Part shown: positions 37,511 through 48,893 of the stretch, piece by piece
How positions within the stretch are numbered: the first letter of the stretch is position 1
Layout: each line of letters starts with the position of its first letter
Source of the DNA: Halomonas alkaliantarctica
GTDB taxonomy: Bacteria > Pseudomonadota > Gammaproteobacteria > Pseudomonadales > Halomonadaceae
Direction: 5' to 3'
Length of the DNA: 64,000 nt
NCBI RefSeq assembly: GCF_029854215.1
Contig: NZ_CP122961.1
Location: forward strand, 1,860,001 to 1,924,000
Made by a program: the position numbers and the translations under genes
Notes under the pieces: model-generated
The model's input: the letters and a program-made list of their open reading frames with translations, nothing else
The model's database searches: none
Told to the model about the DNA's origin: nothing

Positions 37511-40252
37511 ATGGGTGACATCGCCAGAGAAATCTTGCCCGTCAATATTGAAGACGAGCTTAAACAGTCGTATCTCGACTATGCGATGAGCGTCATTATC
37601 GGCCGCGCGCTTCCAGATGTGCGGGATGGCCTTAAACCGGTTCACCGGCGTGTGCTGTTTGCCATGCATGAACTGGGTAATGATTGGAATAAACCGTACA
37701 AGAAGTCGGCGCGTGTCGTCGGCGATGTCATCGGTAAATACCATCCGCACGGTGATAGCGCGGTATACGACACTATCGTACGTATGGCGCAGCACTTTTC
37801 GATGCGTCATGTGCTGGTCGACGGCCAGGGCAACTTCGGTTCAATTGATGGGGATAACGCGGCTGCGATGCGTTATACCGAGGTGCGCATGTCGCGCCTC
37901 GCCCACGAGCTGCTCGCCGACCTTGAAAAAGACACCGTCGATTGGGTGGATAACTACGACGGTACCGAGCGTATTCCCGCCGTATTGCCCACCAAGGTAC
38001 CCAACCTGCTGATCAACGGCTCGTCGGGTATCGCGGTAGGTATGGCCACCAATATTCCACCGCACAACATGCGTGAAGTGATTGACGGCTGTTTGGCCCT
38101 CATCGACGACTACACGCTGTCAGTGGATGACTTGATGGAGTACATCCCCGGCCCTGACTTCCCCACCGGTGCCATTATCAATGGACGCGCGGGTATCTTG
38201 TCGGCATACCGTACCGGCCGTGGGCGTATTTATGTGCGCGCCTGCCATACCATCGAACATCATGATAAAACCGGTCGCGATCACATTATTATTAGTGAGC
38301 TGCCGTATCAGGTGAACAAAGCGCGGTTAATTGAGAAGATTGCCGAGCTGGTGAAAGAGAAGAAGATCGAAGGCATCGCTGAGCTGCGCGATGAATCGGA
38401 TAAAGATGGCCTGCGCGTGGTTATTGAAGTTAAGCGCGGCGAGTCCGGCGAAGTCGTGGTCAATAACCTGTTTGCCCAAACGCAGCTGCAAAACGTGTTC
38501 GGGATTAACATGGTGGCGCTGGAAAATGGCCAGCCACGCACGCTCAATCTTAAAGAGATGCTGGAAGCCTTTATTCGCCACCGCCGCGAAGTGGTTACCC
38601 GGCGCACGCTGTATGAGCTGAAAAAAGCCCGTGAGCGTGGGCATCTGTTGGAAGGCTTGGCCGTCGCTATCTCCAATATCGACGAAGTGATCGAGCTGAT
38701 TAAAGCCTCGCCCAATGCAGCAGAAGCGCGTGAAAAGCTGCTCGCCAAGACGTGGCAGCCCGGTCAGGTAACCGCCATGTTGGAGCGGGCTGGAGCTACT
38801 TCTTGCAAGCCAGAGGAGCTGGAAGAGGGCTTTGGATTAAATACCGCGGCTACCTCTTATCGGCTTTCTCCCGCCCAGGCGCAGGCGATCCTTGAGCTAC
38901 GTCTGCATCGCTTGACGGGTCTTGAGACCGAGAAGCTGCTCGACGAATACTTGAATATTCTTGAGAAAATTGCCGAGCTAACCGAGATTCTGGCGTCTGC
39001 TGATCGCTTGATGGAAGTGATTCGCGAAGAGCTTCACGCCGTGCGTGACCAGTTTGGCGATGATCGTCGTACTGAAATTCAGGCCAGCCACCTGGACCTT
39101 TCGATTGAAGACTTGATCGCCGAAGAAGACATGGTGGTCACCGTGTCGCGCTCTGGGTACGCCAAGACGCAGCCACTCTCTGACTATCAGGCCCAGCGCC
39201 GTGGCGGCCGCGGTAAGTCTGCCACCGCCATGAAAGATGAAGACGTGATTGAGCACCTGCTGGTAGCGTCGACTCATGACACCGTACTGCTGTTCTCCAA
39301 CCGCGGCAAAGTGTACTGGCTGAAAGTGTATGAAATGCCTAACGCCAGCCGCGGCTCGCGTGGCAAGCCGCTGGTGAATATGCTGCCGCTGGAAGAGGGC
39401 GAAGCGGTTAACGCAATCCTACCGGTGCGCGACTACAACCCTGATAACTACATCTTCTTTGCTACGGCCAAAGGTACCGTCAAACGTACCAGCCTTGAGC
39501 AGTTCTCGCGGCCGCGCAGTGTCGGTCTTATTGCGATTGACCTGGAAGAGGGTGACCGTTTAGTGGGCGCTGCTATTACCACCGGTAATGATCATGCCAT
39601 GCTGCTGTCGTCTAACGGCAAAGCCATTCGCTTTGAAGAGGGCAATGCCCGCGCCATGGGTCGTACTGCCCGCGGCGTGCGTGGTATGCGCTTAGCGGGT
39701 GATGCTGAAGTCATTAGTCTGATCATTCCCAAGAGTCAACAGATCGACGCCGAAGCGGATGCCGAAAGTGAAGCGCAGGATTCCAACCAAGAGAGCGCTG
39801 TAGCTGAAACGGCTGATGGTCAAATCTACATTATGACCGCCAGCGAGAACGGTTACGGTAAGCGCACGCGTCTGGAAGAATTTCCGCTGCGTGGTCGTGG
39901 TGGTCAGGGTGTTATCGCCATGCAAACCAGCGAACGTAACGGTTCGCTAGTGGCGGCGATGCAGGTGTATGACAGCGATGAAATGATGCTGATCACTGAC
40001 CGAGGCACGCTAGTGCGTACCCGTGTGGAAGAAGTCTCGACCACATCACGGAATACCCAGGGTGTGATGCTGATTCGTCTCGGCAAAGAAGAGAAGCTGG
40101 TCAAGACGGTACGCGTTGATGAGCCGGAAGAGAGCGATGAGCTAAGCAGTCCTGAAGAAGCTGGTCTTGAAAAGAGCAGCCTTGAAGACGCGCAGGCGAA
40201 TGAAACATCCGATGACGCACAGGAACCAGGGACTGATGACACGTCACTATAA
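37511..40252 (+). CDS. gyrA: DNA gyrase subunit A
   Basis: Type II topoisomerase subunit that cuts and rejoins DNA. 913 aa. Catalytic Tyr is Y122 in [10 protein letters not shown] and the quinolone region [10 protein letters not shown] has S83 and D87, the same numbering as E. coli and the susceptible residues. The GyrA box appears as QRRGGRGK. The beta-pinwheel has an acidic insertion ([19 protein letters not shown]) between blades, and the tail is strongly acidic ([13 protein letters not shown] and beyond). The last 17 nt overlap serC. Confidence 0.98.
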   Translation: MGDIAREILPVNIEDELKQSYLDYAMSVIIGRALPDVRDGLKPVHRRVLFAMHELGNDWNKPYKKSARVVGDVIGKYHPHGDSAVYDTIVRMAQHFSMRHVLVDGQGNFGSIDGDNAAAMRYTEVRMSRLAHELLADLEKDTVDWVDNYDGTERIPAVLPTKVPNLLINGSSGIAVGMATNIPPHNMREVIDGCLALIDDYTLSVDDLMEYIPGPDFPTGAIINGRAGILSAYRTGRGRIYVRACHTIEHHDKTGRDHIIISELPYQVNKARLIEKIAELVKEKKIEGIAELRDESDKDGLRVVIEVKRGESGEVVVNNLFAQTQLQNVFGINMVALENGQPRTLNLKEMLEAFIRHRREVVTRRTLYELKKARERGHLLEGLAVAISNIDEVIELIKASPNAAEAREKLLAKTWQPGQVTAMLERAGATSCKPEELEEGFGLNTAATSYRLSPAQAQAILELRLHRLTGLETEKLLDEYLNILEKIAELTEILASADRLMEVIREELHAVRDQFGDDRRTEIQASHLDLSIEDLIAEEDMVVTVSRSGYAKTQPLSDYQAQRRGGRGKSATAMKDEDVIEHLLVASTHDTVLLFSNRGKVYWLKVYEMPNASRGSRGKPLVNMLPLEEGEAVNAILPVRDYNPDNYIFFATAKGTVKRTSLEQFSRPRSVGLIAIDLEEGDRLVGAAITTGNDHAMLLSSNGKAIRFEEGNARAMGRTARGVRGMRLAGDAEVISLIIPKSQQIDAEADAESEAQDSNQESAVAETADGQIYIMTASENGYGKRTRLEEFPLRGRGGQGVIAMQTSERNGSLVAAMQVYDSDEMMLITDRGTLVRTRVEEVSTTSRNTQGVMLIRLGKEEKLVKTVRVDEPEESDELSSPEEAGLEKSSLEDAQANETSDDAQEPGTDDTSL

Positions 40253-41339
40253 TTTCTGCGCAGGGCCCGCGGCCCTGCCAATCGCTGTGTTGGAGCGCGC
40301 CCGGGAAGAGCTGCTGGACTACCAGGGGCGCGGTCTTTCCGTGATGGAAATGAGTCACCGCAGCGATGAGTTTATCGGCATTGCCGAGCGCGCAGAAGCT
40401 GATTTCCGTCAGCTTCTAGGCGTGCCGGATAATTATAAAGTGTTGTTCTTGCAGGGCGGTGCCAGCCTGCAGTTTGCCATGCTGCCGATGAACCTTTTGG
40501 GGCAGGGCGGTAGCGGCAACTTTATTCAGACCGGCATCTGGGGCAAGAAAGCGCTGACAGAGGCCAAGCACCTTGGTTTTGATTGCCATGTGGCCGCCAG
40601 CAGTGAGCCTAACGGCCATACGGCGGTGCCCCAGCGTGATGCGCTTCAGGTAAGCGCAGATGCTGCCTATCTGCACTACACCTCTAACGAGACGATTGGC
40701 GGCTTAGAGTTTGACTATACGCCGCACGTTCAGCGACCCGATGGTGCTAGCGTGCCGTTGGTCTGCGATATGTCGTCAAATATTCTCTCTGGGCCGATCG
40801 ACGTTAGTGAGTTTGGCGTGATCTACGCTGGGGCACAGAAAAATATTGGCCCCGCCGGCTTAACGCTGGTGGTGGTGCGTGACGACCTGTTAGGCAAAGC
40901 CCAGGCCAATATTCCTTCGCTATTTGATTATCAAATGCTGGCGGAAGCCGGTTCGATGGTCAATACGCCGCCCACTTACGCTTGGTATTTAGCCGGGCTG
41001 GTATTCCAGTGGCTGAAAGACGATATCGGTGGGCTGGCCGCGATGGACGCTATTAATCAGCGTAAAGCCGATAAGCTTTACGCGACGATTGATGCCAGCG
41101 AGTTTTATAGCAACCCAATTGCTAAAGCCAACCGTTCGCGGATGAACGTGCCTTTTGTATTAGCCGATTCAGCGCTGGATAAAGCGTTTTTACAACAGGC
41201 CGATGCGGCGGGGCTGCTTAATTTAAAAGGCCACCGCAGCGTGGGTGGTATGCGTGCCAGCCTTTACAATGCGGTGTCTGAGTCTGCGGTAGATGCATTA
41301 ATTGCATTTATGGCCGATTTTGAAAAAACAAGGGGCTAA
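40236..41339 (+). CDS. serC: Phosphoserine aminotransferase
   Basis: PLP enzyme making 3-phosphoserine for serine (and pyridoxine) synthesis. Starts [20 protein letters not shown]; the PLP lysine lies in [18 protein letters not shown] and the C-terminus has [16 protein letters not shown]. 367 aa. ATG 40236 is inside the gyrA 3' end (17-nt overlap); an open frame further upstream is only the gyrA shadow. The order gyrA-serC-pheA-tyrA/aroA-cmk-rpsA matches Pseudomonas. Confidence 0.97.
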   Translation: MTRHYNFCAGPAALPIAVLERAREELLDYQGRGLSVMEMSHRSDEFIGIAERAEADFRQLLGVPDNYKVLFLQGGASLQFAMLPMNLLGQGGSGNFIQTGIWGKKALTEAKHLGFDCHVAASSEPNGHTAVPQRDALQVSADAAYLHYTSNETIGGLEFDYTPHVQRPDGASVPLVCDMSSNILSGPIDVSEFGVIYAGAQKNIGPAGLTLVVVRDDLLGKAQANIPSLFDYQMLAEAGSMVNTPPTYAWYLAGLVFQWLKDDIGGLAAMDAINQRKADKLYATIDASEFYSNPIAKANRSRMNVPFVLADSALDKAFLQQADAAGLLNLKGHRSVGGMRASLYNAVSESAVDALIAFMADFEKTRG

Positions 41340-41344
41340 CCATC

Positions 41345-42436
41345 ATGTCCGACACGTCGATCAATCTGGACGAGCTGCGCCAGCGAATCGATCAGCTCGA
41401 TAGCGATATTCTGAATCTGATCAGCGAGCGTGCCAGCTGCGCCCAGCAGGTGGCGCACGTTAAGTTGGCCGAAGATAAAGATGCAGTATTTTATCGCCCT
41501 GAGCGAGAAGCGCAGGTGCTGCGGCGCATTATGGCGTTGAATAAGGGGCCGCTCGATTCAGAAGAGATGGCGCGACTGTTTCGTGAAATCATGTCGGCGT
41601 GTTTGGCGCTTGAGCAGCCGGTTAAAGTGGCCTATTTAGGTCCTGAAGGCACCTTTACACAGCAGGCGGCGCTCAAGCATTTTGGTGAAAGCGCCGTGAG
41701 TTTGCCTATGGCAGCTATAGACGAGGTGTTTCGTGAAGTAGAGGCGGGCGCCGTGCATTACGGCGTTGTACCAGTGGAAAACTCCACCGAAGGGGTGGTC
41801 AATCACACCCTGGACACCTTTATGGACTCCTCGATTAAAATTTGTGGCGAAGTAGTATTGCGCATTCACCACCATTTATTGGTTAGTGAAACGACTCGCC
41901 GCGATAAAGTCTCACGTATCTATTCGCACCCGCAGTCCTTTGCCCAGTGCCGTAAATGGCTTGATGCTCACTATCCCCATGCGGAGCGCGTGCCAGTTTC
42001 CTCTAACGCTGAAGCGGCCAAATTAGTCAAAACCGAGTGGCATAGTGCGGCGATTGCAGGTGATATGGCGGCCAAGCTTTATGGGCTTGATCATATCGCC
42101 GAGAAGATTGAAGACAGCCCTGATAACTCCACGCGGTTTTTGATTATTGGCAATCAGGATGTGCCCATGGCTGGCGAGGATAAAACCTCTATTGTGGTTG
42201 CCATGCGCAACCAGCCGGGGACGCTGCATGCCTTGCTAGAGCCTTTTCATCGCCATCAAATTGATTTAACCCGCCTTGAAACGCGTCCTTCGCGTACCGG
42301 TGTGTGGAACTACGTCTTTTTTATCGACTTTAAAGGCCATCGTGATGAGCCTAAAGTTGCGGCAGTGCTTGAAGAGGTGCAACTGCGGGCAGCGGACCTT
42401 CGCGTGCTGGGTTCCTACCCCATAGGCGTGCTGTGA
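41345..42436 (+). CDS. pheA: Bifunctional chorismate mutase / prephenate dehydratase
   Basis: Converts chorismate to phenylpyruvate for phenylalanine. Residues 1-90: AroQ-type mutase (LDELRQRIDQLDSDILNLIS). Residues ~95-270: dehydratase with AYLGPEGTFTQQAALKHF, PVENSTEGVVNHTLD and NSTRFLIIG. Residues ~280-363: ACT domain for Phe feedback, with RLETRPSRTGVWNYVFF (ETRP where ESRP is common). 363 aa. Five bp after serC and overlapping the next gene by GTGA. Confidence 0.97.
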   Translation: MSDTSINLDELRQRIDQLDSDILNLISERASCAQQVAHVKLAEDKDAVFYRPEREAQVLRRIMALNKGPLDSEEMARLFREIMSACLALEQPVKVAYLGPEGTFTQQAALKHFGESAVSLPMAAIDEVFREVEAGAVHYGVVPVENSTEGVVNHTLDTFMDSSIKICGEVVLRIHHHLLVSETTRRDKVSRIYSHPQSFAQCRKWLDAHYPHAERVPVSSNAEAAKLVKTEWHSAAIAGDMAAKLYGLDHIAEKIEDSPDNSTRFLIIGNQDVPMAGEDKTSIVVAMRNQPGTLHALLEPFHRHQIDLTRLETRPSRTGVWNYVFFIDFKGHRDEPKVAAVLEEVQLRAADLRVLGSYPIGVL

Positions 42437-44721
42437 CGTTAATGGTCGAAGACAGCGTTAAAACATCAGGCTGTCATGAAGTGCGCCTATTGATTGTTGG
42501 CTTGGGATTGATTGGTGGCTCGTTAGCGGCATCGCTGCGCGCTGCAGGCTTTCAAGGGCAGATTGTTGCCTGTGACCCTGATGAGGGTGAGATCGCTCGC
42601 GGTATTGGAATGGGGTTGATTGACTCAGGCGGTACCCGTCTAACCGAACAAGTTAATGACGCCACCATGGTTGTGCTGGCGGTGCCGGTGCTCGCCATGG
42701 AGAGCGTTATGGCGAGCTTGGCCGATGCATTACCAAGAGCGTCTGCAGATGTCGTGATGACCGATGTCGGTAGCACTAAAGCGACCATTCGGGCTTGTGC
42801 CCAGCGTGTCTTTGGCCAAGTGCCCTCCAACATGGTGCTGGGGCACCCTATTGCCGGTTCAGAAAAAAGCGGCGTTGCAGCTGCGAATCCGCGCTTGTAT
42901 GTAGACCACAAGGTTATTCTGACGCCGGAGCCAAACGTAGATCGGGCTGCTTTGCAGCGCGTCCGCTGCTTATGGGAAGCCTGCGGTGCCGATGTGCTGG
43001 AAATGGACGTAGAACGCCATGATCAAGTGTTGGCACGTACTAGCCATTTGCCGCACTTGCTGGCATTTTCACTCGTGGATACGCTGGCTCGTCAAGATGA
43101 GCGGTTAGATATTTTTCGCTACGCAGCGGGCGGTTTTCGTGATTTTACCCGTATAGCGGGTAGCGACCCGGTTATGTGGCGAGATATTTTTATTGCCAAT
43201 AAACAGGCGGTTTTGGCATCTCTGGATGATTTTGAAGCAGGGCTTTCTAGCTTGCGTCACGCGGTAGAAACCGGTGACAGCGATGCGATGATTGCCACCT
43301 TTGATCGGGCGAGCCACGCCCGGCACTATTTTGACTCTTTATTGAACAAAACCAGCTATCAGGCGGAATATCATATGCAACCACAAGGTAAGGTCACCTA
43401 CCGTGTGCAGCCAGGCGGCCAAGCCCAGGGTCGTGTGCGCGTACCTGGCGATAAATCCATGTCGCACCGCTCCATTATGCTGGGCGCGCTGGCAGAGGGT
43501 GTTACAGAAGTAAAAGGCTTTCTGGAAGGCGAAGACAGTCTGGCGACCCTACAGGCATTTCGTGAAATGGGCGTGGCGATTGAAGGTCCGCATCAAGGTA
43601 AAGTCACCATTCACGGTGTTGGCATGCATGGCTTAAAGGCCCCCGCTGGCCCACTTTATGTGGGTAATTCGGGCACCGCCATGCGGTTGTTTTCAGGGTT
43701 GCTCGCTGGACAGGCGTTTGATAGCGAGCTAACCGGCGATGAGTCGCTGACCAAGCGTCCCATGAGCCGCGTGGCTGACCCGCTGCGCCTAATGGGGGCC
43801 AGCATTGATACCGCAGAAGGCGGACGCCCGCCGCTTAAAATCAGCGGTGGCGCCAAGCTTAAAGGCATTCATTACGATATGCCGATGGCCAGTGCCCAAG
43901 TGAAATCCTGCCTGCTGTTGGCGGGGCTGTACGCGGAGGGCGAAACGCGGGTGCGCGAACCTGCGCCGACCCGTGATCATACCGAGCGCATGCTCAATGG
44001 GTTTGGCTATGCGGTTTTCCGTGAAGGCGATACCTGTTGGTTACAGGGTGGCGGTAAACTGACCGCGGGCCCAATAGATGTGCCTTCGGATATATCTTCA
44101 GCAACGTTCTTTTTAGTTGCCGCAGCGATTACCCCTGGCGCTGATATTACTCTTGAGCACGTAGGGGTTAATCCAACCCGCATTGGTGTGATTAATATTC
44201 TTACCCTCATGGGTGCGGATTTAAGGCTTGAGAATGAGCGCGAAGTGGGCGGCGAACCGGTGGCCGATATTCGTATTCGCTACGCACCGCTGAAAGGAAT
44301 TGATATCCCTGAAGAGCAAGTGCCGCTGGCAATTGATGAATTCCCTGCACTGTTTATTGCCGCCGCCAACGCCGATGGCGTGACCCGCCTAAGGGGCGCC
44401 GAAGAGCTGCGCGTAAAAGAGTCTGATCGCATCCAGGCAATGGCGGATGGTTTAGCTGTGCTAGGTGTGCAGCACACTGTTGTAGAAGACGGTATCGATA
44501 TTGTTGGCAATGGCGATGCGCAAAAAGCGAGCTACGGCGGTGGTCGTGTCGATAGCCTGGGCGATCACCGTATTGCCATGGCGTTCGCGATTTCATCACT
44601 GCGTGCGAGTGGAGAAATTGAAATTGAAGACTGCGCCAATGTGGCGACCTCTTTTCCTGATTTCGTTGAACTGGCCACGCGCATCGGCATGAGCGTTAGC
44701 GTGGAGGGTGCGCATGAATGA
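42433..44721 (+). CDS. Fused prephenate dehydrogenase / EPSP synthase
   Basis: 762-aa natural TyrA-AroA fusion. Residues ~15-310: NAD-dependent prephenate (or arogenate) dehydrogenase with [22 protein letters not shown] and the [13 protein letters not shown]is region. Residues ~320-762: 3-phosphoshikimate 1-carboxyvinyltransferase with [38 protein letters not shown] and [15 protein letters not shown]. The same fusion is annotated in Pseudomonas and Halomonas. Start is GTG 42433 overlapping the pheA stop, or ATG 42442. The AroA loop GNSGTAMR keeps the Gly of the glyphosate-sensitive class. Confidence 0.95.
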   Translation: MTLMVEDSVKTSGCHEVRLLIVGLGLIGGSLAASLRAAGFQGQIVACDPDEGEIARGIGMGLIDSGGTRLTEQVNDATMVVLAVPVLAMESVMASLADALPRASADVVMTDVGSTKATIRACAQRVFGQVPSNMVLGHPIAGSEKSGVAAANPRLYVDHKVILTPEPNVDRAALQRVRCLWEACGADVLEMDVERHDQVLARTSHLPHLLAFSLVDTLARQDERLDIFRYAAGGFRDFTRIAGSDPVMWRDIFIANKQAVLASLDDFEAGLSSLRHAVETGDSDAMIATFDRASHARHYFDSLLNKTSYQAEYHMQPQGKVTYRVQPGGQAQGRVRVPGDKSMSHRSIMLGALAEGVTEVKGFLEGEDSLATLQAFREMGVAIEGPHQGKVTIHGVGMHGLKAPAGPLYVGNSGTAMRLFSGLLAGQAFDSELTGDESLTKRPMSRVADPLRLMGASIDTAEGGRPPLKISGGAKLKGIHYDMPMASAQVKSCLLLAGLYAEGETRVREPAPTRDHTERMLNGFGYAVFREGDTCWLQGGGKLTAGPIDVPSDISSATFFLVAAAITPGADITLEHVGVNPTRIGVINILTLMGADLRLENEREVGGEPVADIRIRYAPLKGIDIPEEQVPLAIDEFPALFIAAANADGVTRLRGAEELRVKESDRIQAMADGLAVLGVQHTVVEDGIDIVGNGDAQKASYGGGRVDSLGDHRIAMAFAISSLRASGEIEIEDCANVATSFPDFVELATRIGMSVSVEGAHE

Positions 44722-45412
44722 TCCCGCTTCAGTTGTTCCCGTTCTCACTATTGATGGCCCAGGTGGAGCGGGTAAAGGCACCATTAGTGGTTTAGTGGCG
44801 GAGCGTCTTGGCTGGCATTTGCTGGATAGTGGTGCGCTCTATCGGCTGACGGCTCAAGCGGCGGTTAAGCATAGCGTAGCGGTTGATGATGAGGCTGGGC
44901 TTGCACGCTTAGCGGAGCAGTTGGATGTAGCCTTTCCAGTTGAAGAGGGGCAGCCGCGTACGCTTCTCGAAGGTGAAGATGTTGGCCAAGTGATTCGTAC
45001 CGAGCAGGCTGGTGAGCGAGCTTCCCAAGTGGCGGCGCTGCCTGCGGTGCGGCAAGCCTTGCTACAGAGACAGCGTGATTTTTGCCAAGCGCCAGGATTG
45101 GTAGCCGATGGGCGAGACATGGGTACCGTCGTGTTTCCCGACGCCCCGCTAAAGATTTTTTTGACGGCAAGTGCCGATGAGCGGGCACGCCGACGTTATC
45201 TGCAGTTGCAGGAAGCCGGGGTGAATGCTAGTCTTTCGAGTCTTTTAAAGGAGATTCAGGCACGCGATGCACGCGACACGCAGCGCAGTGTGGCTCCTCT
45301 CAAGCCGGCAGATGATGCCATTACGCTTGATACCACGCGCCTGAGCATACCGGAAGTGGTTGATCAACTGACCGAACTGCTCGCCCAAAGAGGGCTGGTA
45401 AGCGGCGTGTGA
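44714..45412 (+). CDS. cmk: Cytidylate kinase
   Basis: Phosphorylates CMP and dCMP. P-loop [24 protein letters not shown] near the N-terminus, [10 protein letters not shown], and [23 protein letters not shown]. Start ATG 44714, with GGAGGG 5 nt upstream and 8 nt overlap with tyrA-aroA; a GTG two codons earlier is less likely. 232 aa (E. coli 227). Upstream of rpsA as in most gammaproteobacteria. Confidence 0.96.
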   Translation: MNDPASVVPVLTIDGPGGAGKGTISGLVAERLGWHLLDSGALYRLTAQAAVKHSVAVDDEAGLARLAEQLDVAFPVEEGQPRTLLEGEDVGQVIRTEQAGERASQVAALPAVRQALLQRQRDFCQAPGLVADGRDMGTVVFPDAPLKIFLTASADERARRRYLQLQEAGVNASLSSLLKEIQARDARDTQRSVAPLKPADDAITLDTTRLSIPEVVDQLTELLAQRGLVSGV

Positions 45413-45563
45413 TTCTCCCTTGCGGCGTTTTTGGATAGGTGTCACGACGTGGCAGGGCACTAAACTCACATCGGTGAGCCCGGTCAGGTCTAACCAGCGT
45501 TAACACCTCCAAAGGCTGAGTGACATTAGGCCCGCACTTGCTGGTGGTGCGGAGAAGGCATTT

Positions 45564-45599
45564 ATGCCTCAACAACGTAATTACGTAGGAACACCATGA
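45564..45599 (+). CDS. Candidate 11-aa upstream ORF in the rpsA leader
   Basis: ATG CCT CAA ... CCA TGA encodes [11 protein letters not shown]. It is preceded by GGAGAAGG (45551-45558) at 5-nt spacing, a better ribosome-binding site than most genes in the window, and its stop overlaps the rpsA start as ATGA. It could couple translation into rpsA. No protein evidence; inference from signals only. Confidence 0.4.
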   Translation: MPQQRNYVGTP

Positions 45600-47275
45600 G
45601 CGAAAGCTTTGCTGAGCTGTTTGAACAGTCTCTTAACGACATCAACATGGAGCCAGGCGCTATTGTCGCGGCTCAAGTTGTCGACATTGACGGTGACTGG
45701 GTTACTGTCAACGCTGGTCTGAAATCTGAAGGTCAGATCCCTGCGTCACAATTCCGCGATGAACACGGTAACCTGAACATCGCTATCGGTGACGACGTAC
45801 ACGTTGCACTTGAAGCCGTTGAAGATGGTTTCGGTGAGACGCGTCTTTCCCGTGAAAAAGCCAAGCGTGCAGAAGCTTGGAAGATTCTGGAAGCAGCCTT
45901 CGAGAAAGACGAAATCATTAAGGGCGTTATTAACGGTAAGGTTAAAGGCGGCTTCACAGTTGAAGTTGACTCTATCCGTGCCTTCTTGCCGGGCTCCTTG
46001 GTTGACGTTCGTCCTGTTCGCGATACTGCGCACCTGGAAAACAAAGAGCTGGACTTTAAAGTCATCAAGCTCGATCCGAAGCGCAACAACGTTGTGGTAT
46101 CACGTCGTGCGGTTCTGGAAGCAGAGAACAGTGCAGAGCGCGAAGCGCTTCTGGCTACTCTGCAAGAAGGCCAGCAGATCAAGGGTATCGTTAAGAACCT
46201 GACAGACTACGGCGCTTTCGTAGACCTGGGCGGTGTTGACGGCCTGCTGCACATTACAGACATGGCGTGGAAGCGTATTAAGCATCCGTCCGAAATCGTT
46301 GCTGTTGGCGACGAGATCAACGTTAAAGTTCTGAAGTTTGACCGTGAGCGTAACCGCGTTTCACTGGGTCTTAAGCAGTTGGGCGAAGATCCGTGGGTCA
46401 ACATTAAAGAGCGTTATCCAGAAGGCATGAAAGTGCACGCAGTCGTCACTAACCTGACTGACTACGGCTGCTTTGCCGAGCTGGAAGAGGGTGTTGAAGG
46501 TTTGGTTCACGTCTCTGAAATGGACTGGACTAACAAGAACATCCATCCGTCTAAAGTCGTTCAAGTGGGCGATGATGTTGACGTCATGGTGTTGGATATC
46601 GACGAGGAGCGTCGTCGTATTTCTCTGGGTATCAAGCAGTGCACTGCTAACCCGTGGGAAACCTTCAACACTGACTACAACAAGGGCGACCGTGTTTCCG
46701 GTACCATCAAGTCAATTACTGACTTCGGTATCTTTATCGGCCTAGAAGGTGGTATTGACGGTTTGGTTCACCTGTCTGATATTTCTTGGACTGATACTGG
46801 TGAAGAAGCCGTACGCAGCTTTAAGAAAGGCGATGAAGCTGAAGCCGTTATTCTATCTATTGATCCTGAGCGTGAGCGCATCTCGCTAGGCATCAAGCAG
46901 ATGGATTCTGACCCCGTTGCTGAGTATCTGTCAGTCAACGATAAGGGCAGCATCGTAACGGGTCGTGTCATTGAAGTTGATGCTAAAGAAGCTCAAGTTG
47001 AATTGGCGACTGACGTTATTGCTGTGCTTAAAGCCTCTGAAATCAGTGCTGACCGCGTAGAAGACGCGCGCAATGTGCTGAATGAAGGCGACAGCGTTGA
47101 AGCTCGTATTGTTAGTGTTGATCGCAAGAGCCGCCAGATTAATCTGTCGGTTAAAGCGAAAGACCAGGACGATACGCGTCAGAATCTGAAGAAGATTCGT
47201 GAGCAAGAGCCGGAAACTGCAGGTGGTCCGACCACTATCGGTGATTTGATCAAGCAGCAGATGGGCCAAGACTAA
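45596..47275 (+). CDS. rpsA: 30S ribosomal protein S1
   Basis: 559 aa with six S1/OB repeats (about 21-87, 105-171, 192-260, 277-347, 364-434, 451-520), each showing the G.V..I.dyGaFVdlG pattern, e.g. [23 protein letters not shown]. Binds mRNA leaders during initiation. Starts [19 protein letters not shown]. coli S1 autoregulates its own translation through the leader; here the 183-bp leader includes a short overlapping ORF. The TAGGA before the ATG gives a modest ribosome-binding site. ihfB, the usual next gene, is absent. Confidence 0.98.
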   Translation: MSESFAELFEQSLNDINMEPGAIVAAQVVDIDGDWVTVNAGLKSEGQIPASQFRDEHGNLNIAIGDDVHVALEAVEDGFGETRLSREKAKRAEAWKILEAAFEKDEIIKGVINGKVKGGFTVEVDSIRAFLPGSLVDVRPVRDTAHLENKELDFKVIKLDPKRNNVVVSRRAVLEAENSAEREALLATLQEGQQIKGIVKNLTDYGAFVDLGGVDGLLHITDMAWKRIKHPSEIVAVGDEINVKVLKFDRERNRVSLGLKQLGEDPWVNIKERYPEGMKVHAVVTNLTDYGCFAELEEGVEGLVHVSEMDWTNKNIHPSKVVQVGDDVDVMVLDIDEERRRISLGIKQCTANPWETFNTDYNKGDRVSGTIKSITDFGIFIGLEGGIDGLVHLSDISWTDTGEEAVRSFKKGDEAEAVILSIDPERERISLGIKQMDSDPVAEYLSVNDKGSIVTGRVIEVDAKEAQVELATDVIAVLKASEISADRVEDARNVLNEGDSVEARIVSVDRKSRQINLSVKAKDQDDTRQNLKKIREQEPETAGGPTTIGDLIKQQMGQD

Positions 47276-47298
47276 TTATCGATTAGTTATTGGTTTGT

Positions 47299-47333
47299 AA
47301 AAACGCCGCCCTATGGGCGGCGTTTTTTTTTGT
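47299..47333 (+). terminator. Rho-independent terminator after rpsA
   Basis: Perfect 10-bp stem AACGCCGCCC (47302-47311) / GGGCGGCGTT (47315-47324) with a 3-nt loop, followed by an unbroken run of Ts. Confidence 0.95.
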
Positions 47334-47597
47334 TTTTAATAGCTCAACGCTAGTAATAGTTGAGCCTAGAGCTGTAATGAACTATTAGGACTGGAATACT
47401 TTAAACGGCATTTGTGTTTTGAAAACGATTAGTAATTGAGTGAAAATCAACTAGACTGTTGTCAGTTAGCCTTTTTACAGGAATAATGTCCTAGCATTCT
47501 GAAACCACCTTTCTGAACTAGTGGGTACAAAGGTTGTGAATTTGCACCTAAGCCAGTTGAATTCCGTTCAGTTAGATACGATATTCAAGGAACCCCA
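47334..47597. other. AT-rich intergenic region upstream of the mvaT-like gene
   Basis: The 322 bp from rpsA to the MvaT-like start hold the rpsA terminator, then about 260 bp of AT-rich DNA (for example TTGTGTTTTGAAAACGATTAGTAATTG in pieces around 47410-47440). No gene seen. It probably carries the mvaT promoter; MvaT proteins bind AT-rich DNA and often autoregulate, but I see no defined site. Confidence 0.5.
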
Positions 47598-47972
47598 ATG
47601 TCATTACTTAACGAATATATCCAAAAAGAACAGCAGCTAAAGCAGCTACAAGAAGACCTGCAGCGTTTAGAAGGCGATCAGCGCCTCAAAAGCGAGTTGG
47701 AATTTAAAGCCAAACTTGAAGCGCTAATGACAGAGTTTGGCAAGCGTCCGGTCGACGTCATTGCCTTATTAGATCCTGCTGCCGACCAGCGTAGTACTAA
47801 AACCACGGCGAGTGGCAATGCGCGCCGTAAGCGTCGTCTTAAAATTTACAAAAATCCCAAGACAGGGGAAGTAATCGAAACTCGCGGCGGTAACCATAAA
47901 GGTCTGCGTAGCTGGAAAGACCAGTATGGTGATGAGACTGTCGAGTCTTGGTTGGAGCGCATGGAAGACTAA
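47598..47972 (+). CDS. MvaT/MvaU-type H-NS-family transcriptional silencer
   Basis: 124 aa. N-terminal coiled-coil dimerisation region (residues ~1-60: MSLLNEYIQKEQQLKQLQED) and C-terminal DNA-binding domain KIYKNPKTGEVIETRGGNHK followed by LRSWKDQYG, the MvaT pattern of Pseudomonas. Silences AT-rich, often horizontally acquired DNA. Followed by a bidirectional terminator. It sits at the start of an AT-rich segment that replaces the ihfB position after rpsA. Confidence 0.9.
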   Translation: MSLLNEYIQKEQQLKQLQEDLQRLEGDQRLKSELEFKAKLEALMTEFGKRPVDVIALLDPAADQRSTKTTASGNARRKRRLKIYKNPKTGEVIETRGGNHKGLRSWKDQYGDETVESWLERMED

Positions 47973-47980
47973 TTTATTTA

Positions 47981-48017
47981 AAAAGCCGGTATTTCTATTC
48001 AGAAATGTCGGCTTTTT
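47981..48017. terminator. Bidirectional terminator between mvaT-like and araC-like genes
   Basis: AAAAGCCG (47981-47988) pairs with CGGCTTTT, extended by ATTTCT/AGAAAT across a small internal mismatch and ATTC loop; T-rich on both outer flanks. Convergent genes flank it. Confidence 0.88.
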
Positions 48018-48062
48018 ATTGCCATATGCGTCAGTGCTGCCCAGGTGCCGTTATCACCACTG

Positions 48063-48893
48063 CTAGCCTATTAATGGGATACGAAGTTCTAAATGGTTCG
48101 TTTTCCATAATACCTGAGGAGGATGACCGCTAAGGTGGCAAGCCTCCTGCCTGCTTAGTAGATACATGATGGTATGCGTCAAAGCGCCATACAGATCAGC
48201 TAAAGTATCAAAGCATGTGCTCGCGTAGTAATGAGTAGGGATGTCTACCCGCCGGTAGGGAACGGGCAGCGCAATGTTTTGTGAATTGCTCTTATCTGCT
48301 AGGTAAAGACCAATATCGGTACGATAAGAATGAATAGAATCGTTATTAAGCGCATTAATTCTGTCTGCGAGTATGTCGGGTAGCACGATGATAGTCTTAG
48401 ATAGTCGCAGCTGTGCCTGTAAGCAGGCTAGCTGCATATTGTGATAGCTTTCACGTCCTAGCCCCTTAATATGTTCGGGGGCTTTGTAGAGGCGCATCAG
48501 GACCATTTGGCGGTCATTGGTTTTTTCGATACGGGTGTTAAAACCATGCAGGGATGTCGGCTGATGAAGTTTGGTTCTCAGCATTACCCGGAAATAGCGC
48601 GGACTACAGTGGTAACGACGTTGAAATGCACGTGAAAAAGATGAATGGTTATGATACCCGCAACGGATCGCAATTTGCGCTATATTGAGAGGAGTCAGCG
48701 CTAGCAACACCGCCGCGCGTTCCAGCCGCCTTTTTTCACGATAGGCGCTAGGCGAGATGTGAAAGCTTTGGCGAAATTGGCGCCGAACTTGAGAAGACGA
48801 ATACCCTATGTGATTAGCAAGGTCTTCGATGCCGAGTGTCTTATCAAGTGTGTCCTGCAGCCAGATCTCAGCCCGTGTCATCGCGTTGAACAT
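48063..48893 (-). CDS. AraC-family regulator with N-terminal HTH and GyrI-like C-terminal domain (Rob-like)
   Basis: 276 aa from ATG 48893 (GAGG 8 nt upstream). The AraC HTH pair is N-terminal: TLDKTLGIEDLANHIGYSSS and IAQIAIRCGYHNHSSFSRAF. The remaining ~160 residues resemble the GyrI-like effector-binding domain of Rob/BltR-type regulators. A longer open frame begins at 48950 but lacks a ribosome-binding site. Probably a ligand-responsive activator; targets unknown. It is in the AT-rich segment and has less GC-rich codon use than the flanking operons. Confidence 0.8.
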   Translation of the reverse strand: MFNAMTRAEIWLQDTLDKTLGIEDLANHIGYSSSQVRRQFRQSFHISPSAYREKRRLERAAVLLALTPLNIAQIAIRCGYHNHSSFSRAFQRRYHCSPRYFRVMLRTKLHQPTSLHGFNTRIEKTNDRQMVLMRLYKAPEHIKGLGRESYHNMQLACLQAQLRLSKTIIVLPDILADRINALNNDSIHSYRTDIGLYLADKSNSQNIALPVPYRRVDIPTHYYASTCFDTLADLYGALTHTIMYLLSRQEACHLSGHPPQVLWKTNHLELRIPLIG

